This document shows, one piece after another, positions 1 to 10,689 of a stretch of 34,168 nt of DNA. The first letter of the stretch is position 1, and every line of letters begins with the position of its first letter. The DNA is from Mizugakiibacter sediminis (GTDB taxonomy: Bacteria > Pseudomonadota > Gammaproteobacteria > Xanthomonadales > Rhodanobacteraceae), in assembly GCF_000953855.2 (NCBI RefSeq), contig NZ_DF970168.1:1-34168 (forward strand). The letters are read 5' to 3'. The position numbers and the translations under genes are program-made. The notes below the pieces were generated by a model that saw nothing but the letters and a program-made list of their open reading frames with translations, ran no database searches and was not told where the DNA came from.

Positions 1-3000
1 TGGCCGTCGATCACGTACTGGAGATCGGTGCCGTCCGGCTGCCGCACCCCGCGCAGGTTGCCGAGCACGTCGTAGGTGTAGCGCGTCGTGCCGATCGCCG
101 TGGTCTTGCTGGCGAGTTCGCCATTGGCCGTGTACGTGTAAGTGGCGTCGCCCCAGGCCAGCAGGCGGTCCTGGTCGTCGTACCGCGCCACGGTCTGTCC
201 GCCGATGGATACGCGGTTGCCGTTGGCGTCGTAGCCATAGGCGCCGAGATCCACCCCATCCTGCTTCACATCCGCCAAGCGCCCCTGGGCGTCGTAGGTG
301 TAGTCATAGGCGTGATGCGCGCCCGCTACCGTCTCTTCGCGTCGAGTGATGCGGCCGACGGCGTCCCGGGTGTACGTGACGTCGTACAGCGATGTGCCGG
401 CGTTGGCTGCGGTCAGCGTCGCGAGCTCACCGAAACCGGTGTAGGTCTGCGCGGTCTGCACCGCTCCTTGCGCGGTGGCAATGATGCGGCCATTGCCGGC
501 GTCGCGCGTCACGGACAGATCGCCCGCCGCGGTCAGCAGGCCATCGTCGTCGTAGCCGTAGGCGACGCCCTGACCGTTCACTGCCAGGCTGACGACGCGG
601 AAATTGGCGTCGTAGCTGCGCGTGACGCTGCCGGTGATCGTCCCACTCCAGGTGACCCCCGTCGGAAGGAAACCGTCCCACGTGTAGGCAAGCGCTTCGT
701 TGCCCGGCGCCAGGATCGAACTCAGTTGACCCGTCTTCGCGGCATAGCCGTACTGGTAGCTGCCCGTCGGTGTGGTCAGCGTACTCAGCCGCCCGCCGGC
801 GTCGTAGCCAAAACTGACGACAGCGCCATCCGGGCGTGTGATCTGGGTGATCTGACGATCCTTGTTGTACTGGTACTGCGTTGCCGGTGCGCCGACGTCT
901 GCCACCGCGGGCGGCGTGTAGCTCTCGGTCTGGTCCACCGGCGTGTAGGTGAAGCCGTGCGCGGGACGGCCGGGCGGGGTGAGCGACGTCAGGTTGCCGT
1001 TGGCGTCGTAGCCGAAGTCGATGACGGCGCCGTCGGGCAAGGTCTTCCGCGTCACCCGGCCTGCGGCGTCGTACTGGTACGACACGGTGCGGCCGAGCGG
1101 ATCGGTGACCGATTGCAGCCAGCCCTTGGCAGGACCATCGGCGTAATAAGCGTAAGTCGTGGTGCGTGTGGCCGTACCATCGCTGACGCTGGCGCTCAGC
1201 AGTCGCCCGGCGGCATCGTAGGCCATCGCAACCGGTGCCACGCCGGCGACGGCAATCTTCACGGGTCGATCCAGCTCATCGACGGTCGTCGTGGCCGTGC
1301 GGCCGGCAGCCGAGGTTGTCGTCCAGCTGCGGCTGACGGGATCGTAGTCGCGGGTCGTCGTCTTGCCGTTGGCCGTGAAGATTTCCCGAAGCGACGACAG
1401 ACTGAGCAGGTTGCTGGGCGTCTGCAAGGTGACGCTTCGTGCCTCTCCACCGCTCCAGGTGAGACCGCTGGGCGTCTTGATCGTCACGTTGCCCGCCGTG
1501 GGCGCTTGCATGCCGAAGCGCGGGTCGGCCGACTCGGTCACCGTGGTGACGGTGCCGTCAGCGGCGGTGGTGATGCGCTGTCCGCCTTGCGTGATGACCA
1601 ACGACGAAGTGGTACCGTCCGGCGCGGTGGCCAGATCGAGGTTGCTGCCATCACTCCGGGTGGAAACCGCAAAGGTGTTGGTGCGGCCCATGGCCGAAGT
1701 CATGGCGACCGTGTAGTCGCCGGACTGATCGGTAGCGCCCGTGCGCGCCAGCGTCCAGCCGCCGCCGATGGCGTTGACGTTCTTGCTCAGAAAGCCGTTG
1801 GCGTCGTAGACGTACTGATCGGCGTTACCGCGCGGATCGGTGAAGCTGGTGAGCTGACCGCTCACCGTGTCGTACACCATCGAATAGGCGTGCTTCGCCG
1901 GATCGGTCACCGACGTCAGATGCAGATGATCGTCAACGCCCAGCGTCGTCGTTTGGCCGTCCGGCGCGGTGATGGAGAGCGGCTTGCCGTTCGCGTCGCG
2001 CGCAATGGTGGTGGTTCGGCCCTCGGCGTCCGTCAGACTCGCAAGCAAGCCTGATGCGTCGTACTCGAACGTGTAGATCGAATTGCCGGTGATCGCATCC
2101 AGCGTCTTGATGTGCTGGCCGCGCGGGTTGAAGACGTAGAGCTGCCGCCCGCCTTCGGACGCAACGAACACATCGCCGAGGCTCAACTGCGGCAAGGCCG
2201 GCGCTATTCGAATGACACGCGCGTCGTACAGCTCTGGCAGGTAGATCGAGCCATCCGGTCCGACATCAAAAGCGTTGAACTGACAGCACGTGCTCTCCCG
2301 CACAGACTGTGCCGGCAGTCCGCCTGCAGGGAAAGGAGGGTTGCCGTTGTACCTGATGCTGGAACATCCCACGACACAGCTTACCCATCCGCGCGAGTCG
2401 AGCCGGATGATCTGGCCGTAGCCTGATTGATAGATCGACCCATCCGGCCCCCGCGCCAAGCCGTCCGTCTGGGGGATGTAGGTCCCCAGCCCGAGCGTTG
2501 GATTCGGCGATACGTGGGGTCCCCCGTTGGGCCCATATCCCGCCAGCTTGAGCAGGCGGCCTTGGGGGGTTAGTTCCTTGATCTCTCCCAGCAATGCAGT
2601 GGAGTCGCCAAACACAACGTCTCCACTGTTGGCAAAGGCAAGCCCACCTATGCCGTAGTCAAATCCTCCGCCAAGCACGAAATGAAGTACACCCGCAGGA
2701 TCGATTTTCCATAGCCCTTGGACGCCATAATGATTGTTGCCATTACTGAAATAGATGGATCCATCTTCGGAAACGACGAATAGGCCATTGATGTACATCC
2801 CCATCGATGACTGCCCGTCTACAAGAGGCTTAGTGCCGCCACCTGCAACCAAGACGCCCATGCCGTCGGGCGTGATGCGAACCATGCCGTTCTGGGCATT
2901 GATGTAGAGGCTCCCGTCCGGGGCCGTCGCCATGAAGTCGATACGAAGCCGCGTTGATGTTGCCGATATAGGCGTCGTGGAGAAGGAGCTGTTTCCGACC

Positions 3001-6000
3001 AGCCCGCACTTCCCGGCAAATGTGGAAATGATTCCTGCCACATCGACCTTACGGATACAGCCTTCCGCGCTATCCCAGATGTAAACTGTCCCGTCGGGAG
3101 CGACCTTCACCACTGCGGGATCCCACAGCGTCGCCTGAGTCGCAGGCCCGCCGTCGCCACCCGCGCCAATGTGGTTACCGCCTTGGCCGGCAAAATTGGT
3201 GGCCATGCCTCCTTCGCCGTAATCCTGCGCAGACCGAATCGTGCCGTCGCCCTGATAGAGAATGTGTCGGAAGCTGTCGTACGCGTGGACTACATTCAAA
3301 CTCCAGCGATCGGCACCCAGGGGCGATTCGACGCCCGGGGACAGCACCTCGGTCCAACGCCGCGCGGCTGCAACGCGATCGCCGTTGTGCGCGAATCCCG
3401 TCATCACCGCGTTGCCGGGCATTCCAAAATGCGAACCAGCTCCGGGCGTTCCGCCAATGAACGCGCCATAGGACGCCTTGTACACGTAGGCAACTACGAT
3501 CGTCGCCGGAGTCGGGCCATAGACCCGCTGCCCATAAGCATTGAGGCCGTCCCAGGTCCAATTGAAGCTTTGTCCGGAAAGTGTCGGATCAAAGGTCTGC
3601 TCGACATGGCGACCGGCGATGTCGACCGTGACTGCGATCGACGACAGCAGACTCCCCACCCCAGCCGGAGGTGTGGCGGTTGTCACCGGGAAGGTGAGGG
3701 TTCGTTCATCGAGGCTCGTCGGCGAGCTGCTCTCGTAATGGAGAGCGTACGGCGTGCCTACGATGGGTATGGTTTCACCGACACGCTGGTTCTCCGCGTC
3801 GATTTCGCAACCGGAGCAGTCGTGGTTGTCCCGCGTGTCGCGCTGGGGCATGTTTGACTTCGGCTTGGGCTGTGCCGGCGGCGGCATGAGGTAGCCCGCC
3901 TGCGGGTTGTAGCCGAGGTTGAAATCCCAGGCGGTGAAGTGGCTGACGGGGATGCGCCAGAAGCTCTGGCCGGGAGTGAAGGTCGTCGCGATGGCGGCCA
4001 GTTCGGCGTTGTCGATGCCGTACATGCCGAGCGTGAGAGCCGTCGCGGGCGCTCCGGTGCCGTCGAGATCGAGTTGCGCAAGGCCCGTCGCGTCAAGGCC
4101 GAGCAACTTCACCACCACGCCGTCGAGCGCGCCTTTCCAGGCTCCGGCTTGCGGATCGTAGTAGCCGGCCGGTACGCGCGCCCCGGGAGCGAAGCCCAGG
4201 AAGTTGTTGACATACACCGGCAACGGACGGCTGAACTGCACGGTCGTTGCTCCCGCAGCCTGCGCTTCGTCGAGGCTGAGATCGACCGCGTAGGTATAGG
4301 CCGATGTCGGCGGCAGCGCCGCCGGCATGGCCGATGGACCAAGGGCTCCAACCGTGAACTCTGTCGCGCGCACGTGCGCGGCGGTGACGGTCTTCGTGGT
4401 TCCGTCCGGCATCACAGCCGTAGCCGTGGTGCCAGACGGAATCAACACGGTCGCCTGGCGGCTCCCGGCATCGTCGACCTGCACGCTACCCTGTGCCACC
4501 TGCGTGGCGTCGCTGCCAAACGTCACCGACGTGGCGACAGGGTCGGGCGCGATCATGACCAGCGGGTCGACGATGGTGAAATCGTGCCATGCCACATCGA
4601 CGGTGCGCTGGATCGTCAAATAACCCTGCTTCGCGAAGCTCAGCACAACGCTCCCGCCGCCGTTGACCGCAAGATCGTATTGGCCGTCGGCACGGGTCAG
4701 CGTCTGGCCATATTCCGGATGGCCCAGCACCGTGATGGTGACGCCTGCGAGCGGTTGGTTGGTGCGGTCGCGCACCGCGCCACGCGCAACGGCGACATGC
4801 AGCGGATGAATCGTACCGGGTGCTACGCCGGTCTGGATCGGCTGCGGCCCGCTGTAGAGGAAGCCGACCTGGTCCTGGAACTGCGCGGCGATCGTGGGTA
4901 GCGACTTGGGCGCTACCGTGGCCGGATCGGGTGGCAGATGGCTTGCCTCGATGGTGGCCGATGCCTTGGTGATATTGCCGGCGCCGTCCTCGATCCAGAC
5001 CGAAATGGGATCCGACGCGCCGGCGGCCAGAGTCGCGGAGAAACTGCCGTCGGCGGCAGCCGTCACCGAGACGGTTGCACCTGTAAGAGTGTCCGTCAGC
5101 ACGATCGTCGAACCCGCCTCGACGCTGCCGGGTTTGCCAGTGATCGTGACCTTGCCACCGTCGGGACCAGTCACGACGATCAGACCAAGATTCGGCTGCG
5201 CCGGAGGCACCGTATCCAGGGTGATCGTGACTACCTTCGTTGTCGTGTTGTTCGCCCGATCGATGGCCAGGAGCGTGTAGGTGTTGCTTCCTTCCTTCAG
5301 CACAATCGGCAGGCTGAAGCGCTGCGAGCCGTCGACCGTCACCGGCGCTTCGTTGACAGTCAGGCTGGAAATTTCGCTGAGCGTGCCGGCGAGCTCGAGG
5401 CTGGCTTGATTGGTCAGCGTCGTGGTGGGCGATGACAGCGTGATGGTCGGCGGCACCGTGTCCACGGTGACGTGCGCGATTGCGGCGGGTGACGCATTGC
5501 CCGCGTAGTCCTTCACCGTCACGCCCAACGCATGGGCGCCGTCCGCGAGAGGGTTAATCAAAGTGCACTGCGCGCCGTCGTCGCCTGCCTGGCAGGCCAC
5601 TGCGATGGCAACGCCATCGCTGGTAATCGCAATACTGGCCGGATCCACGCCGGAGCCGACGTCAGCGTAGTGCAGGGCGAGCGTCGGCCGGTTCTGGTTG
5701 GTATAGGTGCCGTCGGCAGGTGCGGTCAAAGTCACGGCCGGCGGTACGGTGTCGACGTAGAGGGCGATCTGGTGAATGCCGTCATTCTCGCCTTCGTGGC
5801 GGCCGTGATCGTCGTCATCCTGCCGGCGGGCGTTGGTATCCATGGACGCCCATGTACGACTGTCGAGCTGCTGGCGTCGCTGCCCATCGATGGCGATCTG
5901 CGCCAGATAGCGGCGACCGGCGACCCAGACGCTGTGATTCAACGGATCGGCGGCGAGTCCGACGAGCTTGTCGTCGTCACCGTGGCCGTGCCACCAGCCG

Positions 6001-7988
6001 TCCCATTCCTGGGAAATCTGTGCGAGCAGGCCACTGTCGTCGCTGTGGGAGCGCCCTTTCCCGTCGGCCGCCTCAAACGGCCTCAACGCGAATTGCAGCT
6101 TGGCGGCGCCATCGAAGTGGGCGAGCGCACGATCGCCAATCGCCCATAGCCCTCCAGCCCCGTCAGACACGATTGCTTCGATATCGCCGTCGAGCCTGGT
6201 CTCGACAGCCACGCTGCCGTCCGCCTTCAGCCGCGTCAGGGTGTGGTCGAAGACGAGCCAGAGCTGATCGAGCTTCGCGTCATACGTCATCGCCTCCGGC
6301 CTGCGTTTGAGGGCCTGGCTGAACTGCACGCCCCCTGTCGCGTCATACGCGACCAGTGCGCGATTTTCGGCCACCCACAGCCACATCCGATGCGTATCGA
6401 GCGCGAGCGCACGGACTTCATGGTTGAGCGGATAACTCGCCTGCCGTTGCCCTTGACGGTCGAAGCGATGCAAGGTGTGCCCAAGGCCGAGCCACACGAC
6501 GCCGGACGCCCCATCCACGGCCAACACGGGCTGATCGTCGTCTTCGCTTCCGCGCGGTAGCTCCACCTTGACGCGTTGCGCGCCCGTCGCATCGAAGGCG
6601 ACCAGCGTGTGGTGGCGGTACGCCCAGACTTCGTCGCGCTGGCTATCGACAGCCAGCGCCCGCGGATGCTCGAGTACGTCCAGATCGGTGGCGACGCCGG
6701 TGTCAGGCGCGATCTTGTACACGTCGTGTCGCGCCGTGACCCACAGCGCGCGAGCTTCGTGTTGCGACACGGCGGCTGTCTTCCCGCACGCCAACCCCGA
6801 GACGCCGCACGCAGCATCGGTGGGCGTTTCCGGTACGGCTTTCGCGGAGGCCGATGTCGGCGCAGCTTCTCGTGTCGACGCTTGCGCCTCCGGGGCGACT
6901 ACGCTCGTCGCACTCTGTGCGGAACGAGCTGATCCCTGCCATTCCCGCACCGTAGTGGTGGTTTCCTCCGCTCGCCCGTGCGGCGCGACCTGAACAATCA
7001 CGTGCACTTGCGGCCATTGCTGGATGTCGAACCACAGGTGCTCGAGGCCGTCGTCGCCGAGTCGTACCACTTGGCGGTGGCCGATCAACCACACCCCTCC
7101 TAGGGCGCGGTCCACCACCGCGGCGACGATCGTGTCCGCCTGCGCGTCAGGGCGCGCTGCACCGAACGCAGCCGGTCGCACCTGCTGGAGCAAGAAACCG
7201 TGCGCATCGACGTGCTCTGCGGCGGTCAGGCCGACCGCCCACACGCCTCCCGCGCCGTCGGTCGTCAGGTGGCGCGGGTCGACGCCCCCTGTCGAGGCGG
7301 ACAGCAGAAGGCGCCCCTCCTCGTCGTAGCGACGGATCGCGGCAGCGTCGGTCGTCCAAAGCGCGCCCGAGTCCGGAGCAATTGCGACGGCAGGCGTGTC
7401 GAGGCTCCAAGCATGCTCGATGGCGCCATGCATGTCGTAGGCAATCATGCGATTGCCTGTCGCGACCCATGCGAGCGCTTGTGCCTCATCGAACGCGAAC
7501 GCCCGGATCGCCTGCTGCATCTCCATGCGTTTCAGCACGCGGCCGTCGAAATCAACGAGCAGGAGGGTCTTCTCAGTCGCCACCCACACTCGTTCGTTTG
7601 CCGCATCGACGGAGATTTGCGCCGTTTTGATTGCGGCGAGCTGCGTGGATAGGTCGATATCGGCAAGCGTCGCGCCCACGTTATCGACGGCGATCAGGTG
7701 CCGCTTCTGCAGCACCCACACCAGCCCGTCCAGATCGTCGGATGCTAATGCGAGCGGTGAGTCGATTGTTGCGATCACCTGTGGTTCTGCGCTTACGCCC
7801 GACAATGGCAAACGCAACAATCGATGATCGTCGACCACCCAGAGATCGGAGACCTTACGTACCGCCTCGGGCGAAAGTGCCGAAGATGCGAGTGCAGGCT
7901 CAGGAAGCTGTGTCGCTCCCGCCACAAACACCACGATGGAAATGCACAGCGCCACGGCGGCGCCGCGAGCACGCGCGAGTACGTCCAT
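1..7988 (-). CDS. Giant secreted RHS/YD-repeat (teneurin-like) protein, 3' end outside window
   Basis: I translated the whole frame from ATG 7988 to the left edge: 2,662 codons with no stop and no frameshift. AGGGG lies just upstream of the ATG. Residues 1 to about 35 form a signal peptide (hydrophobic ALCISIVVFVAGA, then PALA-SS), so export is expected. About 45-335 and 406-720 are repeated WVA/AYD blades typical of beta-propellers, split by a Ser/Thr/Ala-rich linker with a Cys pair; an Asp/His-rich patch follows near 725-740. Ig-like modules begin at VDTVPP or LDTVPP near 745, 842 and 925. A carboxypeptidase-regulatory-like module lies near 1067-1110. DCSGCEID...GTPY, near 1390, opens the RHS section. 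NHL-like blades (PDGSIY, PDGTVY) occupy about 1585-1930, followed by YD repeats (YDANGN, YDAAGR) to the edge. RHS proteins form hollow shells, often delivering C-terminal toxins or acting at the surface; no C-terminal domain is visible here, so effector function is unknown. Codon use is less GC-biased than in neighbours. Confidence 0.93.
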   Translation of the reverse strand, partial: MDVLARARGAAVALCISIVVFVAGATQLPEPALASSALSPEAVRKVSDLWVVDDHRLLRLPLSGVSAEPQVIATIDSPLALASDDLDGLVWVLQKRHLIAVDNVGATLADIDLSTQLAAIKTAQISVDAANERVWVATEKTLLLVDFDGRVLKRMEMQQAIRAFAFDEAQALAWVATGNRMIAYDMHGAIEHAWSLDTPAVAIAPDSGALWTTDAAAIRRYDEEGRLLLSASTGGVDPRHLTTDGAGGVWAVGLTAAEHVDAHGFLLQQVRPAAFGAARPDAQADTIVAAVVDRALGGVWLIGHRQVVRLGDDGLEHLWFDIQQWPQVHVIVQVAPHGRAEETTTTVREWQGSARSAQSATSVVAPEAQASTREAAPTSASAKAVPETPTDAACGVSGLACGKTAAVSQHEARALWVTARHDVYKIAPDTGVATDLDVLEHPRALAVDSQRDEVWAYRHHTLVAFDATGAQRVKVELPRGSEDDDQPVLAVDGASGVVWLGLGHTLHRFDRQGQRQASYPLNHEVRALALDTHRMWLWVAENRALVAYDATGGVQFSQALKRRPEAMTYDAKLDQLWLVFDHTLTRLKADGSVAVETRLDGDIEAIVSDGAGGLWAIGDRALAHFDGAAKLQFALRPFEAADGKGRSHSDDSGLLAQISQEWDGWWHGHGDDDKLVGLAADPLNHSVWVAGRRYLAQIAIDGQRRQQLDSRTWASMDTNARRQDDDDHGRHEGENDGIHQIALYVDTVPPAVTLTAPADGTYTNQNRPTLALHYADVGSGVDPASIAITSDGVAIAVACQAGDDGAQCTLINPLADGAHALGVTVKDYAGNASPAAIAHVTVDTVPPTITLSSPTTTLTNQASLELAGTLSEISSLTVNEAPVTVDGSQRFSLPIVLKEGSNTYTLLAIDRANNTTTKVVTITLDTVPPAQPNLGLIVVTGPDGGKVTITGKPGSVEAGSTIVLTDTLTGATVSVTAAADGSFSATLAAGASDPISVWIEDGAGNITKASATIEASHLPPDPATVAPKSLPTIAAQFQDQVGFLYSGPQPIQTGVAPGTIHPLHVAVARGAVRDRTNQPLAGVTITVLGHPEYGQTLTRADGQYDLAVNGGGSVVLSFAKQGYLTIQRTVDVAWHDFTIVDPLVMIAPDPVATSVTFGSDATQVAQGSVQVDDAGSRQATVLIPSGTTATAVMPDGTTKTVTAAHVRATEFTVGALGPSAMPAALPPTSAYTYAVDLSLDEAQAAGATTVQFSRPLPVYVNNFLGFAPGARVPAGYYDPQAGAWKGALDGVVVKLLGLDATGLAQLDLDGTGAPATALTLGMYGIDNAELAAIATTFTPGQSFWRIPVSHFTAWDFNLGYNPQAGYLMPPPAQPKPKSNMPQRDTRDNHDCSGCEIDAENQRVGETIPIVGTPYALHYESSSPTSLDERTLTFPVTTATPPAGVGSLLSSIAVTVDIAGRHVEQTFDPTLSGQSFNWTWDGLNAYGQRVYGPTPATIVVAYVYKASYGAFIGGTPGAGSHFGMPGNAVMTGFAHNGDRVAAARRWTEVLSPGVESPLGADRWSLNVVHAYDSFRHILYQGDGTIRSAQDYGEGGMATNFAGQGGNHIGAGGDGGPATQATLWDPAVVKVAPDGTVYIWDSAEGCIRKVDVAGIISTFAGKCGLVGNSSFSTTPISATSTRLRIDFMATAPDGSLYINAQNGMVRITPDGMGVLVAGGGTKPLVDGQSSMGMYINGLFVVSEDGSIYFSNGNNHYGVQGLWKIDPAGVLHFVLGGGFDYGIGGLAFANSGDVVFGDSTALLGEIKELTPQGRLLKLAGYGPNGGPHVSPNPTLGLGTYIPQTDGLARGPDGSIYQSGYGQIIRLDSRGWVSCVVGCSSIRYNGNPPFPAGGLPAQSVRESTCCQFNAFDVGPDGSIYLPELYDARVIRIAPALPQLSLGDVFVASEGGRQLYVFNPRGQHIKTLDAITGNSIYTFEYDASGLLASLTDAEGRTTTIARDANGKPLSITAPDGQTTTLGVDDHLHLTSVTDPAKHAYSMVYDTVSGQLTSFTDPRGNADQYVYDANGFLSKNVNAIGGGWTLARTGATDQSGDYTVAMTSAMGRTNTFAVSTRSDGSNLDLATAPDGTTSSLVITQGGQRITTAADGTVTTVTESADPRFGMQAPTAGNVTIKTPSGLTWSGGEARSVTLQTPSNLLSLSSLREIFTANGKTTTRDYDPVSRSWTTTSAAGRTATTTVDELDRPVKIAVAGVAPVAMAYDAAGRLLSASVSDGTATRTTTYAYYADGPAKGWLQSVTDPLGRTVSYQYDAAGRVTRKTLPDGAVIDFGYDANGNLTSLTPPGRPAHGFTYTPVDQTESYTPPAVADVGAPATQYQYNKDRQITQITRPDGAVVSFGYDAGGRLSTLTTPTGSYQYGYAAKTGQLSSILAPGNEALAYTWDGFLPTGVTWSGTITGSVTRSYDANFRVVSLAVNGQGVAYGYDDDGLLTAAGDLSVTRDAGNGRIIATAQGAVQTAQTYTGFGELATLTAANAGTSLYDVTYTRDAVGRITRREETVAGAHHAYDYTYDAQGRLADVKQDGVDLGAYGYDANGNRVSIGGQTVARYDDQDRLLAWGDATYTYTANGELASKTTAIGTTRYTYDVLGNLRGVRQPDGTDLQYVIDG

Positions 7989-8041
7989 GTCTTCCCCTGA
8001 GGATAATCCGTTGCATTAACCTTGCACCGGTGCTGTCTGGA

Positions 8042-8047
8042 TTTATA
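8042..8047 (-). promoter_or_regulatory. Candidate -10 element for the RHS gene
   Basis: On the minus strand TATAAA lies 53 bases upstream of the ATG at 7988, in the only A+T-rich stretch of the 265-bp gap 7989-8253. No good -35 hexamer sits 16-18 bases upstream (AGTGCA at best), so this is a guess from base composition and one hexamer. Nothing else gene-like is seen in the gap. Confidence 0.25.
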
Positions 8048-8079
8048 GCATGCCATCGATAAAGTGCACTACCACACAT

Positions 8080-8131
8080 ATTGGAATTTGTTGCGAACGG
8101 TGTGTTTGGCCGCTGAGACGTCATTGGAATT
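8080..8131. repeat. Short direct repeat ATTGGAATT, 43 bp apart
   Basis: ATTGGAATT occurs at 8080-8088 and again at 8123-8131, in the gap between the divergent RHS and ntrB genes. Copies of GAACGG follow at 8095 and 8144. Four helical turns between the copies would put them on the same face of the helix, as in an operator pair, but two 9-mers may also be chance. Confidence 0.3.
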
Positions 8132-8241
8132 GCGCTCCATTGGGAACGGAGGTCAGTCAGACGACCCGCGGATGCCACAGCCCGGCTAAGCACCGCTAGC
8201 AGAGAGACCGGATAGAACTGCCGAAGCGCCTCGCTACGCAC

Positions 8242-8247
8242 TATGAT
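8242..8247 (+). promoter_or_regulatory. Candidate -10 element (TATGAT) of ntrB
   Basis: TATGAT ends 6 bases before the ntrB ATG at 8254, so transcription would start at or next to the start codon. No ribosome-binding site is seen before the ATG, which fits a leaderless mRNA. The -35 region (TGCCGA at 17-base spacing) is poor. Confidence 0.35.
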
Positions 8248-8253
8248 GGTGCA

Positions 8254-9272
8254 ATGCACCCGCATGGCCCCATCGACGCGACGCCCCTGCTGGACCAGCT
8301 CGCCACCGGCGTGGCCTGGCTGGACGCGGGGTTGATCCTGCGGCGGGTGAATCCGGGGTTGGGCGAGCTGGTGGGAGTGGGCGCGGCGCGGCTGGTGGGG
8401 AAGCCCCTGCAAGTGCTGGCGCCGGCGGAACCGGCGCTGGTGGCGCTGGCGCGGCGCGCGCTGGACGAACGCCGGTTGCTGCGCGTGCGCGACCTGGCGG
8501 TGTGTGCGGCGCCGGGCGCGGAGGTGCGCCTCGATTTCTGTTTCAACCCGCTGCCGCAGGGCCTGCTGCTGGAGGCGCAGCCGGCCGCGCCGGCGCAGGC
8601 GGAAGCGCCGCGGCTGTCGGAGTCGCTGCGCGGTTTCGCGCACGAGGTGCGCAATCCGCTGGCCGGCGTCTCGGGCGCGGCGCAGTTGCTGCTGCGCAAG
8701 CTGGAGGAGCCGGCGCAGCGCGCGCTGGCCGAGCTGATCCTCACCGAAGCCGGCCGCCTCGCCGCGCTGACCGAGCGCCTGCTGGGCGCGCGCGGCGCGC
8801 TGGCGCCGGCCAGCGTCAACCTGCACGGCCTGCTCGACCGCCTCGCCGCCCTGCTCGGCGCCGAGCGCGCCGACCTCGCCATCGTGCGCGACTACGACCC
8901 CAGCCTGCCGGCGGTGCGCGGCGACGCCGACCGCCTGCTGCAATTGCTGCTGAACCTCGGCCGCAACGCGGTCGAGGCCGGCGCGGCGCGCCTCGTGCTG
9001 CGCACGCGCGCCGAGGCCGGCGTGCGCGGCGGATCGGCGCGGCGCTGGCTGCGCGTCGAGGTCGAGGACGACGGCGCCGGCGTGCCGGCCGCGCTGGAGC
9101 AGACGCTGTTCCTGCCGCTGGTATCCGGCCGCGCCGAAGGCAGCGGGCTCGGCCTGGCGCTGGCGCGCGAGATCGCGCGCGAGCACGGCGGCGAGCTCGA
9201 GCACCAGCGCCGCAACGGCCTCACCTGTTTCGTGCTGCGCCTGCCCGTCGACATCGCCGAAGAGTCCACGCC

Positions 9273-9276
<4 letters not shown>
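8254..9276 (+). CDS. ntrB: Nitrogen regulation sensor histidine kinase NtrB (GlnL)
   Basis: 340 residues, the usual size for NtrB. This cytoplasmic kinase/phosphatase phosphorylates NtrC under nitrogen limitation and is normally controlled by PII proteins. Residues about 9-80 form a small PAS domain (LLDQLATGVAWLDAGLILRR). The H-box FAHEVRNPLAG gives the phosphorylated histidine as His130. The N-box (LLNLGRNAVEA), the G1 box (VEDDGAGVP) and the G2 box (GSGLGLALA) are all present, so the ATP-binding domain is complete. There is no transmembrane segment. The stop codon overlaps the ntrC start (ATGA, 4 bp), so the two are translationally coupled. The start has no clear Shine-Dalgarno sequence. 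The family call is firm: the H-box wording and the adjacent NtrC separate it from other PAS kinases. Confidence 0.93.
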
Positions 9277-10679
<1,403 letters not shown>

Positions 10680-10689
10680 GAGGACGAGC

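Noticed and set aside
312-2054. 580-codon plus-strand open frame under the RHS gene
   Set aside because: It is antisense to the intact RHS frame, has no family-like sequence, and exists because the YD-repeat codons rarely give stops on the other strand.
8081-8095. Sigma-54-like promoter TTGGAATTTGTTGC
   Set aside because: GG and GC are 8 bases apart instead of the required 10, and the TGGCAC block is poor.
8502-9272. N-terminal extension of NtrC into ntrB
   Set aside because: The extension is the +1 frame of ntrB; the receiver domain starts right after the ATG at 9273.
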